A stretch of DNA of 7,735 nucleotides, taken from Streptosporangiaceae bacterium (GTDB lineage: Bacteria; Actinomycetota; Actinomycetes; Streptosporangiales; Streptosporangiaceae). The DNA lies in contig JASHSZ010000578.1 in assembly GCA_030040815.1 (NCBI GenBank), positions 1-7,735 of the forward strand. The letters are read 5' to 3'. The notes below the pieces were generated by a model, which was not told where the DNA came from, searched no databases, and saw only the letters and a program-made list of their open reading frames with translations. Below, one piece after another: positions 1-5,556 of the stretch. The position numbers and the translations under genes were made by a program. Position 1 is the first letter of the stretch. Each line of letters starts with the position of its first letter.

Positions 1-41
1 CGCGTCTTGGAGCAGAGCCGTCACAAAGTTCTGACTCAATC

Positions 42-79
42 GGCCACCGGTGCCCGGCGAAACGGGCACGATGATGGCC
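42..79. other. Two-part stem-loop
   Basis: GTGCCCG at 50-56 pairs perfectly with CGGGCAC at 63-69 around the six-base loop GCGAAA. An outer helix, GGCCA at 42-46 with TGGCC at 75-79, closes it across an internal loop. Seven C residues follow (78-84). There is no T tract on either strand, so it is not a classical intrinsic terminator. It may be a leader structure or part of a small RNA. The pairing is visible in the sequence; the function is unknown. Confidence 0.4.
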
Positions 80-260
80 CCCCCACAACACTCTTTGTTG
101 GAGGATGCCAAGGTTCGCGTTTGGCGCCAAGAAGAACGAATCGGTCGTAGCTGGATTGTGACCGAATGACGATCAGGCCGCGACCCAGCGAGCGTCCAGG
201 CAGCGTGAGAAGGCCGCGCAGCGGCGAGCAGCAACGGGAACTACCGGCCGGGAATCCCGC

Positions 261-279
261 CCGTCACCCTGACTGACGG
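261..279 (-). terminator. Weak hairpin downstream of the membrane-protein gene
   Basis: CCGTCA at 261-266 pairs with TGACGG at 274-279 around a 7-nt loop. On the minus strand it lies about 60 nt beyond the stop codon of the membrane-protein gene that ends at 339. There is no U tract, so termination is only a guess, though high-GC actinobacteria often use hairpins without U tracts. Confidence 0.2.
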
Positions 280-310
280 CAGGAACCCAGCCTTAACCGG
301 TCAGCGCGCA

Positions 311-339
311 GTCGGCCGGTCAACGACGGGTCGGCCGGT
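311..339. repeat. Direct repeat of GTCGGCCGGT
   Basis: The decamer GTCGGCCGGT occurs at 311-320 and again at 330-339, 19 nt apart start to start. The second copy touches the stop codon of the membrane-protein gene. AACCGG at 295-300 can also pair with CCGGTT at 335-340, so the block could fold downstream of that gene. Two copies of a GC-rich decamer are weak evidence for function. Confidence 0.35.
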
Positions 340-818
340 TAGCTGATGCCGTGCCTCTTGAGGATGTCGCGCACGTCTGCCAGGTCATCGTCACCGGTCG
401 GTGAAACGGCCTGGTCCAAAGGCGCGGGCAGCGAAGCAGGCGACTCGCTACCGGACCGGCCAGCCTTGCCGTCGACCGCCTTCTTGCGACGGCGGCGTCC
501 CCCGATCATCGGGATCCCGCCGGACACGAGGAAGAGCAGCGCGGACACGCCGACCAGGATGACACCGAGCCAAGCCTCCGGGGAGAGCACGAAGCCCGTG
601 GCGAACACCACGACCGCCGACACGACCCGGCCGACCAGCCCCAGTGAGTGCGTGAGCCAGGCCCCCGCAGGCAGCAGCGACCAGGCAACACCTCGAATCC
701 CGCTGCGGGCACCCTTCCGCCGCCAGGTGAGCCCGCTCAGCACAAGCCCTGCGATAGTGACGGCCACGAAAATCGGGCCGGCGAAGCTGCCATCCACGAA
801 GCTCAGCCAGCTGTGCAC
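339..818 (-). CDS. Small multi-pass membrane protein with a cytoplasmic-type tail
   Basis: This is a conserved-type actinobacterial membrane protein of unknown function, 159 residues. The GTG start at 818 is chosen because GAGGGGAGG (824-832) sits 5 nt upstream. Hydrophobic segments lie at about residues 13-31, 43-62, 65-79 and 83-105, giving three or four membrane spans and no obvious cleaved signal peptide. A basic cluster (RRRRKK, 108-113) follows the last span and suggests that the rest is cytoplasmic. The tail, about 114-159, is rich in Ser, Pro, Gly and Asp, so probably disordered. It ends in a charged stretch, DDDLADVRDILKRHGIS, that could form a short amphipathic helix. I see no catalytic motif. 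Proteins of this look are sometimes labelled cellulose synthase in databases, which nothing here supports. The gene is downstream of and co-directional with the HAD gene, but a 139-nt gap with an inverted repeat suggests its own promoter. Confidence 0.8.
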   Translation of the reverse strand: MHSWLSFVDGSFAGPIFVAVTIAGLVLSGLTWRRKGARSGIRGVAWSLLPAGAWLTHSLGLVGRVVSAVVVFATGFVLSPEAWLGVILVGVSALLFLVSGGIPMIGGRRRRKKAVDGKAGRSGSESPASLPAPLDQAVSPTGDDDLADVRDILKRHGIS

Positions 819-875
819 CGTCGCCTCCCCTCGAAGCCGCGTCTTCGCGCGGCCTAGGCGTGATCACTTGAATTA

Positions 876-915
876 TCGCACATATCGACGGGGCACACGC
901 CCGCGCGATGTGCGA
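876..915. promoter_or_regulatory. Nested inverted repeat over a candidate -10 box
   Basis: TCGCACAT at 876-883 and ATGTGCGA at 908-915 are perfect 8-nt inverted arms separated by 24 nt. A smaller hairpin, GGGC at 891-894 with GCCC at 899-902, is nested between them. On the minus strand the second arm runs directly into GATAAT (reverse complement of 872-877), a candidate -10 box for the membrane-protein gene that starts at 818. This could be an operator for a dimeric regulator or the 3' hairpin of the HAD transcript, whose stop codon is 42 nt upstream. No good -35 box is visible. Confidence 0.35.
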
Positions 916-957
916 ACTTCAGCCGGTAAGCGCGAAACGCCTGGCTGGTCGGCGTGG

Positions 958-1671
958 TCAGGCCGTCAGACCCGTGCGCGCGCCCAGTTCCGCCAGCGTC
1001 ACGCCTGCCAGCGTGCCGAGCACGACCCGACCGGGCCGGGCGGGCACCGGCACGATGCTGGGCACAGCGACCACGCGGAAGCCCGCTGCCTCGGCGGCAA
1101 CGACACCATTCGGCGAGTCTTCGAGCGCGATGCACCGCCAAGGGTCGACGCCGAGCTTGGCCGCGGCCAGCCGGTAGCCCTCCGGATCGGGCTTGGCGTG
1201 CGTCACGTCGGCGCCGCTGATGATCACGTCGAACCGGACGTCTAGCCGCCCCAGCACCGCGTCGACCACGGCGGGCACGGAGGAGGTCACGAGCGCGTAG
1301 GGCAGGGCAGCCGCCTGCACCTCGCTGACCAGGTTCGCCGTGCCCGGCAGCACGGTCAGCGGTCGCGTGCGCACGAGGTCCACCATCGTCTCGATCAGCC
1401 AGCGCCGGACGACCGCAGGCTCGGCAGGCTCGGGGGCCCTCGCGATCAGGTAGTCGACGCTGGCCTCCAGCGAGCCTCCGACCAGGGCATGCTGGTCGGC
1501 CGGCCCCCAGTCGGCGCCGAGCCGCGCCATCACGGCGCTCTCCGCCAGGAACCACAGCGGCTCGGAGTCCACCAGCAGTCCGTCCATGTCGAACGTCACG
1601 GCTGCGAGCTGGCCCGGCGCCGGGTGCCCGGCGACGCCGGGGCGCACAGGTACCTGTCCGGATTGCGACAT
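958..1671 (-). CDS. HAD-superfamily hydrolase, beta-phosphoglucomutase/phosphatase-like
   Basis: This is a cytoplasmic, Mg2+-dependent HAD-family phosphotransferase of 237 residues; the substrate cannot be read from the sequence. All four HAD motifs are present. Motif I is FDMDGLLVDSE, with nucleophile D28 and acid/base D30. Motif II is VTSS, with S130 or S131. Motif III is K160 in KPDPEGY. Motif IV is ALEDSPNG, with E184 and D185 binding the metal. The helical cap between motifs I and II (about residues 35-105) fits subfamily IA, which includes beta-phosphoglucomutase and small sugar-phosphate phosphatases. The ATG at 1671 lacks a clear Shine-Dalgarno but sits 9 nt after a TAGAAT -10 box, so the message is probably leaderless or nearly so. 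The first 20 residues precede the domain and are not conserved in character. The gene is divergent from the PAC2 gene across about 105 nt. Confidence 0.92.
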   Translation of the reverse strand: MSQSGQVPVRPGVAGHPAPGQLAAVTFDMDGLLVDSEPLWFLAESAVMARLGADWGPADQHALVGGSLEASVDYLIARAPEPAEPAVVRRWLIETMVDLVRTRPLTVLPGTANLVSEVQAAALPYALVTSSVPAVVDAVLGRLDVRFDVIISGADVTHAKPDPEGYRLAAAKLGVDPWRCIALEDSPNGVVAAEAAGFRVVAVPSIVPVPARPGRVVLGTLAGVTLAELGARTGLTA

Positions 1672-1680
1672 GATGCACCC

Positions 1681-1686
1681 ATTCTA
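1681..1686 (-). promoter_or_regulatory. -10 box for the HAD gene
   Basis: The minus strand reads TAGAAT here, five of six matches to TATAAT, ending 9 nt before the ATG at 1671. The transcription start would fall within about 3 nt of that ATG. With a 17-nt spacer the -35 position reads CCGAAG, which is a poor match. Confidence 0.45.
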
Positions 1687-1746
1687 GGGATCTGGCACGG
1701 CGGCTTCGGCGAGCCGACCTTTTCTTCATCCGCTGGCCACAGAACG

Positions 1747-1752
1747 TAGTCT
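1747..1752 (+). promoter_or_regulatory. Candidate -10 box for the PAC2 gene
   Basis: TAGTCT fits the actinobacterial TANNNT pattern and predicts a transcription start near 1758-1760, giving a PAC2 leader of roughly 20-55 nt depending on which start codon is used. The -35 position (around 1724-1729) reads TTCATC, a weak match. Confidence 0.3.
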
Positions 1753-1776
1753 TAACGGTGACAGGTCCCCGGCCGG

Positions 1777-2664
1777 GTGCCGTCATGCGGACGACGAGGG
1801 AGGTGGCCGGCTATCGAGCTGGACTCTGTTGGCAAGCTCACCTCGCCCGCGCTGATCGCTGCCTTCGAGGGCTGGAATGACGCTGGTGAGGCCGCGAGCA
1901 GCGCGGTCAACCAGCTGAGCTCGGCCTGGGATGCCAAGGTCATCGGGGAGATAGACCCCGAGGACTATTACGACTTTCAGGTCACCAGGCCGGTGATCGA
2001 GGTCGCCGACGGCAAGGCGACTGAGCTCGTCTGGCCGACAACACGTCTCACCCTGGCCAGGCCGCCTGACGTCGACCGCGACCTGATCCTGGTGCAGGGC
2101 ATCGAGCCCAACATGCGCTGGCAGGGTTTCACCGCTGAGCTGGTGACCGCCTTCACCGAGCTGAACGTGGAGCTCGTGATCCTGCTCGGAGCGCTGCTGG
2201 CGGACTCGCCGCACACCCGGCCCTTGCAGGTCACCGCGGCGACCTCGGGCCCTGAGATCGCGGCTGCGCTGCACGTGGAGTCGGTGGACTACAAGGGACC
2301 GACCGGGATCGTGGGCGTCCTGCAGCATGCGTGCACGGCGGCCGGGGTCCCCTCGGTGTCGCTGTGGGCCGCGGTGCCGCACTACGTGGCCCAGCCGCCG
2401 AGCCCGAAGGCAACGCTCGCCTTGCTGCGCAGCGTCGAGGACATTCTCGACATCCCCGTGCCGCTGCAGGACCTGCCCGCCGAGGCCAGGGCGTGGGAGC
2501 GAGGCGTGGACGAACTCGCGGAGCAGGACAGCGACGTGGCCGAGTACGTGCGCACCCTCGAGGAGGCCAAGGACGCCACCGACTTGCCGGAAGCGAGCGG
2601 TGACGCGATCGCCAGGGAGTTCGAGCGGTACCTGCGGCGGCGCGGCGACCACGGCGGCCGGTGA
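1777..2664 (+). CDS. PAC2 family protein (proteasome assembly chaperone 2-like)
   Basis: The PAC2 domain fills most of this 295-residue protein. Recognisable blocks are AFEGWNDAG (29-37), DYYDFQ (63-68), GIEP (108-111), LGALLADSPHTRP (137-149), YKGPTGI (172-178) and WAAVPHYV (197-204). A charged, helical, acidic C-terminal region (about 235-285) ends in an Arg-rich segment. Eukaryotic PAC2 helps assemble the proteasome alpha ring. The bacterial proteins are soluble oligomers whose role is unsettled; a link to the actinobacterial proteasome is inference. The start is uncertain. The only standard in-frame start is GTG at 1777, which adds about 12 Arg/Gly-rich residues absent from the family as I recall it. 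The strong Shine-Dalgarno at 1796-1803 instead sits 9 nt before an in-frame ATC (1813) that begins I-E-L-D, where relatives start with M-I-E-L or V-I-E-L. The gene is convergent with the kinase-like gene. Confidence 0.93.
   Translation: MPSCGRRGRWPAIELDSVGKLTSPALIAAFEGWNDAGEAASSAVNQLSSAWDAKVIGEIDPEDYYDFQVTRPVIEVADGKATELVWPTTRLTLARPPDVDRDLILVQGIEPNMRWQGFTAELVTAFTELNVELVILLGALLADSPHTRPLQVTAATSGPEIAAALHVESVDYKGPTGIVGVLQHACTAAGVPSVSLWAAVPHYVAQPPSPKATLALLRSVEDILDIPVPLQDLPAEARAWERGVDELAEQDSDVAEYVRTLEEAKDATDLPEASGDAIAREFERYLRRRGDHGGR
1796..1803 (+). promoter_or_regulatory. Ribosome binding site inside the annotated PAC2 N terminus
   Basis: GAGGGAGG is a near-perfect Shine-Dalgarno and lies downstream of the only standard PAC2 start (GTG 1777). 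The next in-frame codon at ribosome-start distance is ATC 1813, with no ATG, GTG or TTG in frame there. CTG at 1819 is 15 nt away, which is too far. This makes a near-cognate ATC start plausible for PAC2. Confidence 0.45.
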
Positions 2665-2689
2665 CGGCTCGCCCGGCTGAACGTCCGGC

Positions 2690-2705
2690 GCCGCTGCCGG
2701 GCGGC
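2690..2705. terminator. Possible bidirectional hairpin between convergent genes
   Basis: GCCGC at 2690-2694 pairs with GCGGC at 2701-2705 around TGCCGG, in the 61-nt space between the PAC2 stop and the kinase-like gene's stop. There is no T tract. Its position between convergent genes is the main argument for a terminator. Confidence 0.3.
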
Positions 2706-2725
2706 CCGCCGCGACTGGTATTCGG

Positions 2726-3505
2726 CTAGACCGGCGGCCAGGGCACCGCCGGCCAGTCGGTCGGCGGCAACGGGTGCACCCTGCGCGCCAGCAATAGCTC
2801 GACTCGCCGTCTGGTGGCCGCGATCTCGGCCCGCGTCAGCCACTGACCCATCTGCTCCGCCAGCCCGCCGGTGGTGAGCAGCTCGTGTGAGGTTCGGAGC
2901 GCAGCGAGCGCCGCCGGGGTCAGCTTCTTCCCGCGCCACTGCCACAGCACGGTCCGCAGCTTGTACTCGTCCCCGAAGCAGACGCCGTGATCGCAGCCGT
3001 ACAGGTGGCCTGCCGGTGTCGGCAGCAGGTGGCCGATCTTCCGGTCGGCGTTGTTGACCACGGCGTCGAATACCGCCATCTGCCGAAGCCGCGGATCGTC
3101 GCCGCTGCGCGCGAGCTCGACCAGGTCGACGGACTCGTCGGCGTCGATCCACAGCTGGCACATGCCGGGGCCGAACGGCCCGTCCCGGTAGACAGTCGGC
3201 GGTACCACGTCCCAGCCTGCCGCGTGCGACACCAGGTACGCGGCGAGTTCGCGGCCCGCCAGCGTGCCGTCCGGAAAGTCCCAGAGCGGCCGCTCGCCGG
3301 CCACCGGCTTGTAAACGCACGCCGCCTGCCTGCCGTCAGCCGTGATGGTGCAGTACAGCGTCGCGTTGGACGCGCCGACCAGCCGGCCCGCGACCGCGAG
3401 GTCGCCCGTGGTCAGCAGGTCGAGGCTGGCAGCCTCGTCGACGGCCAACCGCTGCGGCGCACCGGCGCTGACGCTCTCCGGCGAGCCGGCCGCCGTCTCA
3501 GCCAC
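2726..3505 (-). CDS. SCO1664 family protein, PI3/4-kinase-like fold
   Basis: This 259-residue protein belongs to an actinobacterial family with remote resemblance to phosphatidylinositol 3/4-kinases. The pieces of such a kinase are present in order. VYKP (K66) would contact ATP phosphates and GRELAAY has the acidic helix residue E86. FDAVVNNADRKIGH (146-159) resembles the catalytic loop with N152, D154 and R155, and YGCDHGVCF (169-177) holds a DFG-like metal-binding Asp, D172. Whether it is a lipid, protein or small-molecule kinase is unknown, and there is no membrane segment. The GTG start at 3505 overlaps the end of DUF3090 by 8 nt and has no clear Shine-Dalgarno, so its translation is probably coupled to DUF3090. 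The protein ends in a Pro/Trp-rich tail (about 244-259). In genomes I recall, this gene is near mshC; here the next gene is a convergent PAC2 gene. Confidence 0.88.
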   Translation of the reverse strand: MAETAAGSPESVSAGAPQRLAVDEAASLDLLTTGDLAVAGRLVGASNATLYCTITADGRQAACVYKPVAGERPLWDFPDGTLAGRELAAYLVSHAAGWDVVPPTVYRDGPFGPGMCQLWIDADESVDLVELARSGDDPRLRQMAVFDAVVNNADRKIGHLLPTPAGHLYGCDHGVCFGDEYKLRTVLWQWRGKKLTPAALAALRTSHELLTTGGLAEQMGQWLTRAEIAATRRRVELLLARRVHPLPPTDWPAVPWPPV

Positions 3506-4049
3506 GGCCGACCCGGTGGCCGTTCTGCCGCGGGCAGATATGGCCTGCCGGGTCGACTGGTAGCCCGCACAGCTCGCAAGGGGGCCGTCCGGCCCGCACG
3601 ATCTGGATCGCGCGCCGGGAGAAGGCGCGGGCCGCCTCGGCGGTGATGCGGACCCGCAGCACCGCTGGCCCGTCGTCCGGTACGTCCTCGGCGAGCGGCT
3701 CGAGCGGTTCCTCGCTCTCCTCCTGCGCCTCGATGATGACGCGCTCGCCGTCGTGGTCCCAGGCCAGCGCGATGGCGCCGACCCGGAAGTCCTCGGTCAG
3801 CGGCAGGTCGAGCGGCCCATCGTCGATCTCGGCAGCCGTGCGCGCCGCCGACGCCACGCCAGTGCGCCTGGCCACCTCGTCGAGCAGCTCGTCCAGCCGT
3901 TCGGCGAGCTGGCTTACCTGCCCCTTCTCCAGCACAACGCTAGTGACCCGGCTGCCGACAGCGGCCTGCAGGTAGAACGTCCGCTCCCCGGGCTGGCCGA
4001 CAGTGCCCGCGATGAATCGCTCCGGCGGGTCGTACGTGTAGACCGGCAT
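3498..4049 (-). CDS. DUF3090 family protein with C-terminal zinc-ribbon-like motif
   Basis: The protein has 183 residues, near the usual length of the family, and its function is unknown. The N terminus (Y-x-Y-D-P-P-E-R-F, then G-x-x-G-x-R-T-F-Y-L-Q) is the family signature. The middle is acidic, with a Glu-rich patch at about 109-126. The C terminus carries CELC (158-161) followed by GHIC (169-172) and PRQNGH, a CxxC...HxC arrangement that looks like a small zinc site, probably for protein or nucleotide contact. The ATG at 4049 is preceded by GGGAGG (4059-4064) at 9 nt, which supports this start. It lies between the histidine phosphatase and the kinase-like gene on the same strand and overlaps the latter by 8 nt. 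The three are likely co-expressed and may act in one process, but no reaction can be assigned. Confidence 0.9.
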   Translation of the reverse strand: MPVYTYDPPERFIAGTVGQPGERTFYLQAAVGSRVTSVVLEKGQVSQLAERLDELLDEVARRTGVASAARTAAEIDDGPLDLPLTEDFRVGAIALAWDHDGERVIIEAQEESEEPLEPLAEDVPDDGPAVLRVRITAEAARAFSRRAIQIVRAGRPPCELCGLPVDPAGHICPRQNGHRVGRG

Positions 4050-4058
4050 GACCCCTAT

Positions 4059-4064
4059 CCTCCC
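4059..4064 (-). promoter_or_regulatory. Ribosome binding site of the DUF3090 gene
   Basis: GGGAGG on the minus strand lies 9 nt before the ATG at 4049. A second G-rich stretch, AGGGGT, lies closer (4051-4056). Either way the DUF3090 start is well supported. Confidence 0.6.
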
Positions 4065-4138
4065 GCGCTCGCCCTGCCGCGCCGAGGCAGCCCGAGTCCC
4101 AGGCTACCGGCGACGACGCCTGCCCGCATGATCACGAG

Positions 4139-4939
4139 CTAGCCGCCCGCCCCGCCGCCGACCCGAGCTTCGGCCTGCGCTGCGGGCCTGGCCGCAACGG
4201 GCGGCCTGACGTAGGAAGCGAGCGCCGTCGCGTCCGCGCCGGTGTCGTTCATCGCCAGCACGAACGGGCGCAGCGGCGTGTACCTGATCACGCTCAGCGA
4301 GCAGGGATCGACCTGGATCCGCTGTGACATGTCCAGGTGCATGCCGAGGGCGTCCGCCAGGATCGCCTTGATGATGTCACCGTGCGAGCACACCAGATAG
4401 GCCGCGCCGGGACCGAGCCGGGCATTCCAGTCACGCACGGCCGCCACCGCCCGCTGCTGCATCCCGGTCATCGTCTCCCCCTCCGGGCCGGGGAAGCGTA
4501 CCGCGCTCGGGTGCGCCTGCACGACCCGCCAGAGCGGGTCGCGGGCTAGCTTGCGCAGCGGCCGGCCGGTCCAGTCCCCGTATCGGCACTCCCCGAGGCG
4601 CTCGTCCAGCTGCACGGCGATCGGATCGGACCCGCCGGTTACCTGACCGTTCGCGCTGGCGAGGCCGCCCGGCCCAGGCTCGCTGGCGGCGTCAGCCTCG
4701 GTTCTGCCGGTCGCGGCTGCCGGGCTGCCGTGGCCCGCGGCGATGATCGAAGCCGTCTGCACGCAGCGGTCCAGCGGGCTGCTGACGATAGCGGCGAGTG
4801 GCACCTGCGCCAGCCGGGCCGCGACCGCGACCGCCTGCGCCCGGCCGCGGTCATCGAGCGAGATGCCGGGCAGCCAGCCAGTCAGCGCCTTGCCCGTCGA
4901 CGACGTCAGGCCATGCCGCACGATCAGAACCACGGTCAT
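4139..4939 (-). CDS. Histidine phosphatase, MSMEG_4193 type (putative phosphomutase)
   Basis: This is a member of the phosphoglycerate mutase/histidine phosphatase superfamily, 266 residues from the ATG at 4939. The catalytic core is complete. LIVRHG (R8, nucleophile H9, G10) opens the protein. SSPLDRC has R58, LGECRYGDWTGRP has the general acid candidate E117, and VCSHGD has the second active-site His, H186. WRVVQAHPSAVRFPGPEGE is characteristic of this actinobacterial subfamily; the substrate is unknown. I chose ATG 4939 because M-T-V-V-L-I-V-R-H-G matches the usual short N terminus. A GTG at 4963 would add eight residues, and neither start has a good Shine-Dalgarno. A stretch of about 40 Ala/Gly/Ser-rich residues (about 69-109) interrupts the core between the Q-T-A helix and LDERLGE, which are normally close together. 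The tail from about 245 is also low-complexity. Confidence 0.9.
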   Translation of the reverse strand: MTVVLIVRHGLTSSTGKALTGWLPGISLDDRGRAQAVAVAARLAQVPLAAIVSSPLDRCVQTASIIAAGHGSPAAATGRTEADAASEPGPGGLASANGQVTGGSDPIAVQLDERLGECRYGDWTGRPLRKLARDPLWRVVQAHPSAVRFPGPEGETMTGMQQRAVAAVRDWNARLGPGAAYLVCSHGDIIKAILADALGMHLDMSQRIQVDPCSLSVIRYTPLRPFVLAMNDTGADATALASYVRPPVAARPAAQAEARVGGGAGG

Positions 4940-5016
4940 TTCTCGACTGTATGGCAGCAACACGCGACACCGGCCGGCAACCCCGCGACCGGTCAGCGGG
5001 CGGACCTCATCTCAGT

Positions 5017-5550
5017 TCACCGCGGGCGGTCCGCCAGCACGAATGTCACGGCACCGAACGACACCTGGTCACCCGCGCCAACCCGGCTCGGGCTCGTGAC
5101 CCGCCAGCCGTTCAGCCGGGTCCCGTTCGTAGAGCCGAGGTCTGCCAGCAGCCAGCCGCAGCCGTCCCACTGCAGGCTGGCGTGCCATCGCGACACGGTC
5201 TCGTCGGCGAGCGTCATATCGCACGCCAGCTCCCGGCCGATGGTGAACCGGTGCTGCGCGCCGGACGGAAGCCGCAGCACCGGGGGCCAGCCGCGCAGCC
5301 TGCGTCCGGCCGACCGGAACGCTCGTCGGCAGGCTGCCGCCGCCTCCGCGCCCAGCCGCCGCGGCGACGGCAAATCGGCGACCAGGCCGCGCAGGTCGGC
5401 ACCGAATCGCGCGTGCAGCGCTGCGTCGGCTCGGACCAGGAAGGTGTCGTGCGTCAGCCTGCCGTCGGCGTAGCTCTCCCTGAGCCTGGCCAGCACCTGA
5501 TCCCGGTCGGCGTCCGAGATCCGGACGCCCGGATCCCTGGGCGCACCCAC
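5017..5550 (-). CDS. DUF1707 and FHA domain protein
   Basis: This is a probable phosphothreonine-binding adaptor of 177 residues from GTG 5550. Residues 11-60 form a DUF1707 domain (RISDADRDQVLARLRESYADGRL), an actinobacterial helical domain of unknown function usually placed at the N terminus. A basic linker follows (about 64-87). An FHA domain (about 92-172) has the expected phosphopeptide-binding residues: G105-R106, S120 and H123 in SRWH, and N142 in STNGT with N147 nearby. No membrane segment is seen. GTG 5571, in frame, would add MRPDNPD but has no Shine-Dalgarno. GTG 5550 lies 6 nt after a GATAAT box with a TTGCCG box 17 nt further up, so a leaderless message starting at 5550 is favoured. 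The gene sits between fabI and the phosphatase and may also be reached by read-through from fabGI. A partner kinase is not identifiable in the window. Confidence 0.88.
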   Translation of the reverse strand: MGAPRDPGVRISDADRDQVLARLRESYADGRLTHDTFLVRADAALHARFGADLRGLVADLPSPRRLGAEAAAACRRAFRSAGRRLRGWPPVLRLPSGAQHRFTIGRELACDMTLADETVSRWHASLQWDGCGWLLADLGSTNGTRLNGWRVTSPSRVGAGDQVSFGAVTFVLADRPR

Positions 5551-5556
5551 ATCTGG

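Larger units (their letters stand above)
1..338. other. Left-edge stretch without a supportable gene
   Basis: No convincing gene is visible on either strand. Frame +1 is open from the edge to a TAG at 148-150 (49 codons), but little more than half of its third positions are G or C, far below the bias of the real genes here. It could still be the tail of a gene starting outside the window. A plus frame with ATGs at 71 and 74 ends at 169, and another with an ATG at 105 is broken by TGA at 159-161; neither shows coding bias. The stretch does hold a stem-loop (42-79), a small hairpin (261-279) and a direct repeat (311-339), so regulatory or structured RNA content is more likely than protein. Confidence 0.5.

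Noticed and set aside
1..150. Frame +1 open from the left edge, as a possible gene tail
   Set aside because: Third-position GC is little over half and no family is recognisable. It is kept only as a remark on the left-edge stretch.
346..1245. Long plus-strand open frame (299 codons) opposite the membrane-protein and HAD genes
   Set aside because: It is antisense to two genes with clear Shine-Dalgarno or HAD motifs. Its product is Ser/Arg/Pro-rich with no domain, as expected for a shadow frame in GC-rich DNA.
854..1786. Minus-strand open frame of 310 codons in another frame over the HAD gene
   Set aside because: The HAD motifs lie in the other minus frame; this one gives an Arg/Ala-rich shadow product.
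4940..4963. GTG 4963 as the phosphatase start
   Set aside because: It would add MLLPYSRE ahead of the usual M-T-V-V-L-I-V-R-H-G and has no Shine-Dalgarno. It is not excluded.
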